Part shown: piece by piece, positions 1 to 4,815 of the stretch | Layout of the letters: the number at the start of each line of letters is the position of its first letter | Numbering within the stretch: position 1 is the stretch's first letter | Assembly: GCA_030669775.1 (NCBI GenBank) | Contig: DAOVCZ010000134.1 | Location: 1-5,793, forward strand | Origin: Chloroflexota bacterium | Lineage (GTDB): Bacteria > Chloroflexota > Anaerolineae > Anaerolineales > UBA4823 | Direction: 5' to 3' | DNA: 5,793 nucleotides | The notes under the pieces: model-generated | What the model was told of the DNA's origin: nothing | What the model saw: the letters and a program-made list of their open reading frames with translations, nothing else | Database searches by the model: none | Translations under genes and position numbers: made by a program

Positions 1-18
1 AACATATGTGCTAAATTA

Positions 19-77
19 GTCTTGTCCCGCTTCTCCCTGATCTGTCCGATCAAGGACAGGCTTGCGGGGGCGAAGAC
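19..77. repeat. Nested inverted repeat (possible palindromic element or RNA hairpin)
   Basis: Three sets of arms nest around one centre. GTCTT (19-23) pairs with AAGAC (73-77), CCCGC (26-30) with GCGGG (64-68), and CTGTCC (42-47) with GGACAG (54-59) around the 6-base loop GATCAA. This gives 16 potential base pairs separated by two internal loops. No T-run follows, so a simple intrinsic terminator is unlikely. It could be a REP/MITE-like intergenic repeat or a structured RNA. The stems are seen directly; the function is unknown. Confidence 0.45.
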
Positions 78-82
78 TGAGT

Positions 83-96
83 CCCGGGCCACCGGG
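83..96. repeat. Short GC hairpin
   Basis: CCCGG (83-87) and CCGGG (92-96) form a perfect 5-bp stem around a 4-base loop, inside the GC-rich block. It lies directly downstream of the nested inverted repeat at 19-77 and may be part of the same element. There is no T tract after it. Confidence 0.35.
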
Positions 97-102
97 GGCC
101 TG

Positions 103-121
103 CACTGAGCTCATCGAAGTG
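103..121. repeat. REP-like intergenic motif related to CTGAGCTTGTCGAAG
   Basis: The 19-base CACTGAGCTCATCGAAGTG has 4-bp terminal inverted arms (CACT/AGTG). It is close to the ACTGAGCTTGTCGAAGT-type sequence that I recall as a frequent dispersed intergenic repeat in many bacterial genomes. It sits at the right end of the GC-rich block, so it may mark that element's boundary. The resemblance is from memory and unverified. Confidence 0.4.
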
Positions 122-199
122 ACGCTCACTCTAGCTTTTTCTACCGAAGTCTCAAATTGCTAAATATTAATGAGCACGCATATATACCTGACATTTCCC

Positions 200-228
200 T
201 TGCTATCGATTCGATTCTCGCTTATAAT
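200..228 (+). promoter_or_regulatory. Sigma70-type promoter for the winged-helix/nucleotidyltransferase pair
   Basis: A perfect -10 box TATAAT (223-228) is preceded, after exactly 17 bases, by TTGCTA (200-205), a 4/6 match to the -35 consensus. Transcription would start near 234-236, about 57 bases before the ATG at 293. Because the promoter lies inside the upstream extension of the reading frame (170-292), it argues strongly for the shorter protein start. Confidence 0.7.
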
Positions 229-229
229 A

Positions 230-286
230 ACTAAAATTATTGGTTATATCACTAAAATAATTTGCAATATGACCAATAGAATTGGT
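230..286. promoter_or_regulatory. Candidate operator array in the leader
   Basis: The leader has a perfect palindrome ACCAAT-AGA-ATTGGT (272-286). A further ATTGGT lies at 239-244 and forms a 9/10 imperfect inverted repeat with the 268-277 arm (ATTGGTTATA against TATGACCAAT). A direct repeat ACTAAAAT occurs at 230-237 and 251-258, 21 bp apart, or two helical turns. The region covers the expected transcription start and ends inside the Shine-Dalgarno sequence. It is a good candidate for autoregulation by the winged-helix protein encoded just downstream, although AT-richness makes chance repeats possible. Confidence 0.45.
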
Positions 287-288
287 GA
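284..288 (+). promoter_or_regulatory. Ribosome binding site deciding the start at 293
   Basis: GGTGA lies four bases before the ATG at 293. It overlaps the right arm of the ACCAAT/ATTGGT palindrome, so a protein or hairpin there could also block translation. The more upstream ATGs at 170 and 269 lack a comparable site. Confidence 0.5.
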
Positions 289-292
289 AATA

Positions 293-622
293 ATGCTTGA
301 ACCACTTCTTGGATCGAAGAGCAGTGAGCGGGTTTTAATATTTATACAGGCACGTGACCAGGGTTATGCGACAGAAATTGCACGTTTCTTTGAAGCGGAT
401 TTATACGCTATCCAGAAACAATTGGACAAGCTGGAGTTCGGGGGTGTATTAGTGAGTCGTAAAGTAGGGAGAACGCGCATTTTCACTTTCAATCCAAGGT
501 ACCCATTTCTCAAAGAATTAAAGAATCTATTAGAAAAAGCAATATTATTCTATCCAGCTGAGGTAAAAGAAAGGCTTATCATGAACAGGCGCAGACCAAG
601 GCGCAGTCATAAACCGTTATGA
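293..622 (+). CDS. Winged-helix DNA-binding protein (ArsR-like), partner of the nucleotidyltransferase-like gene
   Basis: This is a 109-residue cytoplasmic protein, probably a transcriptional regulator. Residues 12-66 read as a winged helix: a first helix (ERVLIFIQ), a helix-turn-helix (about 26-48, ATEIARFF then IQKQLDKLE), and a wing (about 51-66, GVLVSRKVGRTRIFTF). A C-terminal helix (about 71-86) could serve dimerisation, and the tail is very basic (NRRRPRRSHK). The frame is open back to 170, but that stretch contains a consensus promoter and encodes an unlikely Ile-rich peptide, so I chose 293, where an SD-like GGTGA precedes the ATG. The stop overlaps the next start (ATGA, 619-622), implying translational coupling. 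It probably represses its own operon through the repeats at 230-286 (inference). It is much shorter than AbiEi-type antitoxins and lacks their C-terminal domain. Confidence 0.75.
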   Translation: MLEPLLGSKSSERVLIFIQARDQGYATEIARFFEADLYAIQKQLDKLEFGGVLVSRKVGRTRIFTFNPRYPFLKELKNLLEKAILFYPAEVKERLIMNRRRPRRSHKPL

Positions 623-1167
623 AATCCATTGCAGAAATGACACTGGGAGAACTTGCGGCGTTCGTACAATCTCATCTTAATCAACATGGGGTTGAAGTGG
701 TTCTTTCAGGTGGAGCTTGTGTTTCAATCTACAGCAGCGGTAAATACGTATCATTGGATCTGGACTTAGTAAATGTACGCTCAGAAAATATTCGCGTGCT
801 TCGTAAGTTAATGAGGGTCATCGGATTTCATGAGCAAAGGCGTTACTTCAAAAATCCTGTTTCTCAATTCCTGGTCGAATTTCCGCCAGGACCCCTTACA
901 ATTGGCGAAGAACCAGTGAGTCGAGTTGACGAAGTGAAGCTCTCAACTGGAATCCTGCGAATAATCTCGCCAACAGATTGCGTCAAGGACAGGTTGGCTG
1001 CTTTTTATCATTGGGGTGACCGGCAAAGCTTATCTCAAGCGATACTTGTTGCCCAAGCTCAGGAGATTGATATCGGGGAAATCAGGAGATGGTCAACGAT
1101 CGAAAATAAACTTGATCAGTTCGAGAAGATTGAAGATAAACTAGCCAGTAAGGATACCTGGAAATAA
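619..1167 (+). CDS. Nucleotidyltransferase-fold protein (DUF6036/AbiEii-like), function unknown
   Basis: This 182-residue cytoplasmic protein has the hallmarks of the MNT/pol-beta nucleotidyltransferase fold. An SGG motif (residues 30-32) is followed by S45-L-D47-L-D49, the usual pair of metal-binding acids, and E87 on a later strand (FLVEFP) is a plausible third acid. A conserved-looking block (residues 117-136, containing TDCVKDRLAA and HWGDRQ) resembles what I remember from hypothetical nucleotidyltransferases paired with small winged-helix proteins. It probably transfers a nucleotide to an unidentified protein or RNA. The order regulator then NTase, with a 4-bp overlap, recalls type IV or MNT-type toxin-antitoxin modules such as AbiEi/AbiEii, but neither toxicity nor target can be read from the sequence. 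There is no strong ribosome binding site of its own, so translation is probably coupled to the upstream gene. Confidence 0.72.
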   Translation: MKSIAEMTLGELAAFVQSHLNQHGVEVVLSGGACVSIYSSGKYVSLDLDLVNVRSENIRVLRKLMRVIGFHEQRRYFKNPVSQFLVEFPPGPLTIGEEPVSRVDEVKLSTGILRIISPTDCVKDRLAAFYHWGDRQSLSQAILVAQAQEIDIGEIRRWSTIENKLDQFEKIEDKLASKDTWK

Positions 1168-1248
1168 TTGAAAACAGCTGCACCTCAGGATCGCTTGAAA
1201 CACAAGATAATCAAATTAATACCTGTTTGGGATAGAGAACCCCAAAAC

Positions 1249-1284
1249 AACCGTTCATGCGAGCGGGCTTTTTACGGTTTTTTT
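1249..1284 (+). terminator. Probable Rho-independent terminator after the two-gene module
   Basis: AACCGT (1249-1254) and ACGGTT (1274-1279) form a 6-bp stem around a 19-base loop, and the second arm runs into a tract of seven T (1278-1284). The loop is long and the stem modest, so this is a medium-quality intrinsic terminator. It sits 80 bases after the nucleotidyltransferase stop and separates that module from the sugar cluster. On the opposite strand it could also end transcription of the oxidoreductase remnant, but no good T-run is seen there. Confidence 0.5.
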
Positions 1285-1292
1285 GAAACTGA

Positions 1293-1321
1293 TTAATCGA
1301 CCTTCACTGTGGATGTATAGT
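1293..1321 (+). promoter_or_regulatory. Weak candidate promoter for the amino-sugar cluster
   Basis: TATAGT (1316-1321) is a 5/6 match to the -10 consensus. TTAATC (1293-1298), 17 bases upstream, is only a 3/6 match to -35. It lies after the terminator and would give a leader of about 120 bases before 1452. No better plus-strand promoter was seen between the terminator and the ROK-like gene. Treat this as a suggestion only. Confidence 0.2.
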
Positions 1322-1322
1322 A

Positions 1323-1469
1323 CTAAAGAGGCAAGTTTACAATACGGTCTTCGCGGATTGATGTCTCGGTGGCCAGCATCACCTCGATCGAACGGCGACC
1401 ATCTTCTCCAGTGACGAGCGGTTCCCGGTCCTCCAGCACGCATTCGAAGAAATGCCAGAGATCAATGAA
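1323..1469 (-). pseudogene. C-terminal remnant of a Gfo/Idh/MocA-family oxidoreductase
   Basis: The minus strand, read from about 1469 down to a TAG at 1325-1323, encodes about 48 residues: FIDLWHFFECVLEDREPL, then VTGEDGRRSIEVMLATETS, then IREDRIVNLPL. This matches the typical C-terminal end of Gfo/Idh/MocA NAD(P)-dependent sugar or inositol dehydrogenases: helix with HFxxCVxxxREPLVTGEDGRRSxEVxLA, then a final V/I-x-LPL strand. The N-terminal Rossmann domain and most of the catalytic domain (usually ~300 residues) are absent. Upstream in this frame there is a stop at 1493-1491, and the sequence passes into the ROK-like gene on the other strand. The fragment is therefore a non-functional leftover, probably of a gene cut by a deletion or recombination. 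The exact breakpoint, near 1460-1476, is uncertain. Confidence 0.72.
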
Positions 1470-2879
1470 AGGAACCTGAAAATAAACACTTCATTCAAAC
1501 TGATTAAACCCTCAGTCGTCCCTCCCCTGGATGAGGATTTCCGCCCGGCTGTGCTTGCCAACCAAGCATTTCTGGATGAAATTGCTGATCAAAATGTTGG
1601 CGTACCGCTGCTGTTGGGACTTGAGCGTTCTGATGGATATCTTTCCCACTTCGCAACCAGGGTGTACACTGAGGGACACACCCGGGCGGATGCGAATCTG
1701 CATTATATTGAACGAATAGTTAAATTTCTGCTCTGGCAAAAGGGAGGCTGGAAAATTTATGTCGGCGGTCCCAGGAGTATCGGGAAGTATATTGAAGAGT
1801 GTTACTCGGCAGTGGGCCTCCGTCAATTCGACCATCAATTCATGGGGAGGGATGTTTATAAGAGGCCCTTCACAGTCGTATCTTGTGATCCGGGTGAAGT
1901 TCCAGCGGAGTTGGAGAGTGGAGAACCATTGGGAGGTCACCTGGATGGGTGCCGAATAGGCTTTGATTTAGGAGCTTCGGATCGAAAGGTAACCGCAGTG
2001 ATTAACGGCGAGGTTGTGTTCAGTGAGGAGATCACATGGGACCCCAAGGATCAGACCGATCCGGATTACCATTATGGCGAGGTAATGAAGGCCTTGAAAG
2101 CTGCAGCTGCCAGGATGCCCCGGCTGGGTGCCATTGGGGGCAGCGCGGCTGGTGTCTACATCGATAACCGGGTCCGAATTGCTTCACTTTTCCGGGGGAT
2201 TCCAGCAGAGCGTTATCACGAAGTGAGAAACCTGTTCATTCGCATTCAAGACGAGATGGGCGTACCTCTAGTGATTGTCAATGATGGGGATGTGACCGCC
2301 CTGGCAGGCTCGATGTCTCTGGAGGATAATGGTGTTCTGGGAATCGCTATGGGTTCAGGCCAGGCTGGTGGGTATGTTGATTTGGAGGGCAATATAACAG
2401 GGTGGTTAAACGAGCTTGGCTTAGCACCGCTGGATTACAACCCACATGCTCCAGCAGATGAATGGTCTGGCGATCGAGGAGTTGGATCGCTGTACTTCTC
2501 TCAACAATGTGTATTTCGCCTGGCGCCGAAAGTGGGGATTAATGTTCCAGGTGATCGTTCCAAAGCTGCCCAGCTGCAGTACGTACAGGAGATGTTGGAG
2601 GCAGGGCATGAGGGTGCGGTAAAGATCTGGCAGACAATGGGTTGCTATCTGGGATATGGTATCGCTCACTATGCTGATTTCTATGAGCTGAAGCATGTCA
2701 TCATTCTAGGACGTATTACATCCGGGGTTGGTGGAGAGTACATAATTGATGGCGTCCAAGAAGTGCTAGGGGAAGATTTTCCGGAATTAGCGGGTAGAGT
2801 AAATATCCAATTACCAGATGAGAAAAGCCGGCGCATTGGGCAAGCTATCGCCGCAGCCAGTCTCCCGATAATTGATTAG
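1452..2879 (+). CDS. ROK-family-like protein (putative sugar kinase or sugar sensor) with long N-terminal region
   Basis: This 475-residue protein has a ROK/actin-type ATPase fold starting only near residue 168. GFDLGAS (170-176) fits the phosphate-1 loop. GAIGGSAAGVY (226-236) fits the strand before the sugar site. VNDGDVTALAG (276-286) has Asp278 at the usual catalytic position. GIAMGSGQAGGYV (297-309) fits the phosphate-2 loop, and NELG (320-323) corresponds to the family GELGH. The CxCGxxGC zinc motif expected next is missing, replaced by DEWSGDRGVGSLYFSQQ (336-352). Typical ROK kinases have ~300 residues, so about 165 residues are extra. Family membership suggests phosphorylation or sensing of a hexose or amino sugar. 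It heads the cluster; its stop overlaps the SD of the deacetylase gene. The start is doubtful: ATG 1452 has only GAAGAA two bases upstream and lies inside the oxidoreductase remnant. The protein body from about residue 9 on is solid. Confidence 0.75.
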   Translation: MPEINERNLKINTSFKLIKPSVVPPLDEDFRPAVLANQAFLDEIADQNVGVPLLLGLERSDGYLSHFATRVYTEGHTRADANLHYIERIVKFLLWQKGGWKIYVGGPRSIGKYIEECYSAVGLRQFDHQFMGRDVYKRPFTVVSCDPGEVPAELESGEPLGGHLDGCRIGFDLGASDRKVTAVINGEVVFSEEITWDPKDQTDPDYHYGEVMKALKAAAARMPRLGAIGGSAAGVYIDNRVRIASLFRGIPAERYHEVRNLFIRIQDEMGVPLVIVNDGDVTALAGSMSLEDNGVLGIAMGSGQAGGYVDLEGNITGWLNELGLAPLDYNPHAPADEWSGDRGVGSLYFSQQCVFRLAPKVGINVPGDRSKAAQLQYVQEMLEAGHEGAVKIWQTMGCYLGYGIAHYADFYELKHVIILGRITSGVGGEYIIDGVQEVLGEDFPELAGRVNIQLPDEKSRRIGQAIAAASLPIID

Positions 2880-2891
2880 GAGATATATAGC

Positions 2892-3752
2892 ATGAAACTT
2901 TACCTTGAATCAGCGGAGATTTATATCCCGGATGGCCAGAAATTAGAGAATGCCCTGGCGCATACCACTCATATGGGGATCGGCGCGCACCAGGATGATC
3001 TAGAGATCATGGCTTTGTCCGGAATTCTGGAATGTTCCCAGCGAGATGATAAATGGTTTTGCGGTGTAGTTGTCACCAATGGGAGCGGCTCACCCCGCGA
3101 GGATCTTTACAAAAACTACACTGATGATGAGATGCGGGTAGTTAGGCGGAAAGAGCAGAAAAAAGCAGCCATAGTGGGTGAGTATAGTGCCCAGGTGCAG
3201 CTGAATTACCCCAGCTCTGCCGTGAAAGGGGGGAATAAAGCTGTTGTTACTGAGGATCTGATAAATTTGTTCGAAGCCACGCAACCTGAAGTGGTTTACA
3301 CGCACAATCTGGCAGATAAGCATGATACCCATGTGGGCGTTGCACTGAGAGTCATAGAGGCTATCCGTAGGTTGAAGGCAGCCGACCGACCCAAGAAATT
3401 GTTCGGGTGTGAAGTTTGGCGTGATTTAGATTGGGTTGTAGATGAAGACAAGGTGACTTTCGATGTGACTGCTCATGGGAACCTGCAGGCTGTATTGCTT
3501 GGTGTGTTTGATTCGCAGATCAGCGGTGGAAAACGCTACGATCTGGCAACAATGGGTCGGAGGCGTGCCAATGCGACTTACTTCGAATCCCATGGAACAG
3601 ATATTGCTAATGGAATGATCTGCGCGATTGATCTCACACCTTTGATTAAGGATCTGGACAAAGACCCGCGAACCTTTCTAAATGGATTTACCGAAAGGTT
3701 TTCGGAGGATATAGCGGATCGATTGATGCGGTTACAGGGAAACGCGTCATGA
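2892..3752 (+). CDS. PIG-L/LmbE-family N-acetyl-sugar deacetylase
   Basis: This is a 286-residue zinc-dependent deacetylase of the LmbE/PIG-L/MshB type, probably cytoplasmic as no signal peptide is visible. The signature GAHQDDLE (residues 31-38) corresponds to the family AHPDDxE: by analogy with MshB, His33 and Asp36 bind zinc and Asp35 is the general base. The second motif, THNLADKHDTH (137-147), supplies His144 and the third zinc ligand His147. A TNGSGSPR segment (62-69) fits the loop after the second strand. Proline of AHPDD is replaced by Gln34, an uncommon but tolerable change. Known substrates are GlcNAc moieties in GlcNAc-PI, mycothiol precursor, bacillithiol precursor and, in Thermococcales, diacetylchitobiose. 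The amino-sugar neighbours favour a catabolic N-acetylhexosamine substrate here (inference). AGGAG at 2878-2882 gives a good ribosome site, and the stop overlaps the next start (ATGA). Confidence 0.85.
   Translation: MKLYLESAEIYIPDGQKLENALAHTTHMGIGAHQDDLEIMALSGILECSQRDDKWFCGVVVTNGSGSPREDLYKNYTDDEMRVVRRKEQKKAAIVGEYSAQVQLNYPSSAVKGGNKAVVTEDLINLFEATQPEVVYTHNLADKHDTHVGVALRVIEAIRRLKAADRPKKLFGCEVWRDLDWVVDEDKVTFDVTAHGNLQAVLLGVFDSQISGGKRYDLATMGRRRANATYFESHGTDIANGMICAIDLTPLIKDLDKDPRTFLNGFTERFSEDIADRLMRLQGNAS
3736..3740 (+). promoter_or_regulatory. Ribosome binding site of the SIS gene inside the deacetylase gene
   Basis: AGGGA lies eight bases before the ATG at 3749, within the last codons of the deacetylase gene. 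Together with the ATGA overlap it supports coupled translation of the two enzymes and fixes the SIS start. Confidence 0.55.
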
Positions 3753-4786
3753 GTCTCAGATCTGAGATTTTCAACCAGGTGTCGGTGATCGATCGGCTTC
3801 TTCAACGCCGAATGGGAGTCGTGCAAGACATCGCTGCTGAGATTTGTAAGAGGGACATACAATTCATATTCTTAGCCGCCCGGGGCACCTCGGATAACGC
3901 TGGGTTGTACGCAAAGTACCTGTGGGGAGCTTTCAACCAACTGCCAATCGCGTTGGCGGCTCCCTCGCTCTTTAGTATATATGAGAAGCCACCTGCACTG
4001 AAGAACGCCCTTGTACTAGGCATATCCCAATCCGGACAGTCACCGGATATCGTTAGTGTTGTGGCAGAAGGACGACGTCAAGGTGTTTCCACTATGGCGA
4101 TCACTAATGATCCTGGTTCGCCTTTAGCCCAGGAAGCTGAATTTGTGATCGACCTGGATACCGGACCTGAGAAAGCTGTGGCCGCGACCAAGACTTATAC
4201 AGCTCAATTGATGGCCATCGCCATGTTCTCGGTAGCGATGAAGGGGGATAAAAAGCGCCTTCTTGACCTGGAACGAGTTCCAGTATTAATTCAGCAGGTG
4301 CTTGAGCTGGACGATACAATCGAAAGGGTGGCTGAGCGCTATCGCTACATGCAGCAGTGTGTCGTGTTGGGACGTGGATATAATTATTCCACCGCCTTCG
4401 AGTGGTCTCTTAAATTAAAGGAGCTGGCATATGTGGTGGCAGAGCCTTATTCCTCGGCAGATTTTCAACATGGTCCTATGGCTATCCTGTCACATGGCTT
4501 TCCAGTGTTTGCTGTTGTTCCCCAAGGGGCGGTTTTCGCTGATATGATGGAACTGTTGTCCACTCTGGTCAGGGATTGTAGTGTGGAGCTATTAGTAGTC
4601 TCCAATGAGGGGCAGGTGTTAGAATTGGCACAAACGCCTTTACGAATTCCAACGAACTTGCCGGAATGGCTGAGCCCGATTGTGTGCATCGTACCTGCGC
4701 AATTATTTAGCTTTCACTTGACCCAAGCCAGGGGTTTTGATACTGAAAAGCCGCGCGGCTTACGAAAGGTGACGCTTACCCGATAG
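3749..4786 (+). CDS. Double-SIS-domain protein, probable amino-sugar-phosphate deaminase/isomerase (GlmD/AgaS/GlmS-C type)
   Basis: This 345-residue cytoplasmic sugar-phosphate enzyme matches the isomerase half of GlmS without its glutaminase domain. SIS domain 1 shows ARGTSDNAG (44-52), the phosphate loop GISQSGQSPD (91-100) and EKAVAATKTYTAQL (141-154). SIS domain 2 shows GRGYNYSTAFEWSLKLKELAY (208-228) and ADFQHGP (237-243). Glu225, His241 and the C-terminal Lys340 (in PRGLRKVTLT) align with the GlmS isomerase residues Glu488, His504 and Lys603. Lacking the Cys-nucleophile glutaminase domain, it most likely works in the catabolic direction, turning glucosamine-6-phosphate (or galactosamine-6-phosphate) into the ketose or hexose phosphate plus ammonia, like archaeal GlmD or bacterial AgaS/NagB-II. 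It follows a deacetylase with a 4-bp overlap, which fits deacetylation followed by deamination. The exact sugar is not determinable here. Confidence 0.82.
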   Translation: MSLRSEIFNQVSVIDRLLQRRMGVVQDIAAEICKRDIQFIFLAARGTSDNAGLYAKYLWGAFNQLPIALAAPSLFSIYEKPPALKNALVLGISQSGQSPDIVSVVAEGRRQGVSTMAITNDPGSPLAQEAEFVIDLDTGPEKAVAATKTYTAQLMAIAMFSVAMKGDKKRLLDLERVPVLIQQVLELDDTIERVAERYRYMQQCVVLGRGYNYSTAFEWSLKLKELAYVVAEPYSSADFQHGPMAILSHGFPVFAVVPQGAVFADMMELLSTLVRDCSVELLVVSNEGQVLELAQTPLRIPTNLPEWLSPIVCIVPAQLFSFHLTQARGFDTEKPRGLRKVTLTR

Positions 4787-4803
4787 ATTTCACAGAGTCG
4801 TGC

Positions 4804-4812
4804 AGAGGAGAG
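4804..4812 (+). promoter_or_regulatory. Strong ribosome binding site of the nucleotidyltransferase gene
   Basis: AGAGGAGAG (core AGGAG at 4806-4810) stands five bases before the ATG at 4816. It is the strongest Shine-Dalgarno in the cluster and lies in the only real gap between its genes (29 bases). No terminator or promoter is seen in this gap, so the gene probably belongs to the same transcript. Confidence 0.65.
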
Positions 4813-4815
4813 TTT

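Larger units (their letters stand above)
1..169. other. Intergenic region with GC-rich structured block
   Basis: No gene is supported here. Frame 1 is open from base 1 to a TGA at 106-108, but the 35 encoded residues match no family I recognise and the stretch coincides with inverted repeats. The middle (about 55-120) is strongly GC-rich, while both flanks are AT-rich, so the block looks like an inserted intergenic repeat or a structured RNA element. The individual stems are listed separately. The AT-rich part after 125 leads into the promoter of the next gene. Confidence 0.5.

Noticed and set aside
42..59. CTGTCC/GGACAG hairpin as an intrinsic terminator of an upstream gene
   Set aside because: No T-run follows on either strand.
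42..62. TCAAGGACAGG shared between the 5' repeat block and the nucleotidyltransferase gene near 981-991, as a duplicated gene fragment
   Set aside because: Only 11 bases match and the flanks differ at both DNA and protein level; chance is the simpler explanation.
1..108. Open frame 1 from the window start to TGA at 106-108, as the tail of an upstream gene
   Set aside because: The 35 residues show no recognisable family pattern and coincide with nested inverted repeats, so openness is probably due to GC-rich composition. It cannot be excluded without the upstream sequence.
170..292. N-terminal extension of the winged-helix gene to the ATG at 170
   Set aside because: The stretch contains a consensus promoter (TTGCTA-N17-TATAAT) and operator-like repeats, its peptide is an Ile-rich low-complexity sequence, and the ATG at 170 has no ribosome site.
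1255..1561. Two overlapping minus-strand open frames of about 60 codons each
   Set aside because: They are not in the frame that shows the Gfo/Idh/MocA C-terminal pattern and have no family features; they are shadow frames over the remnant and the ROK-like gene.
1512..1940. Minus-strand open frame of 142 codons
   Set aside because: It lies wholly antisense to the ROK-like gene, whose protein shows clear family motifs; no ribosome site or recognisable product.
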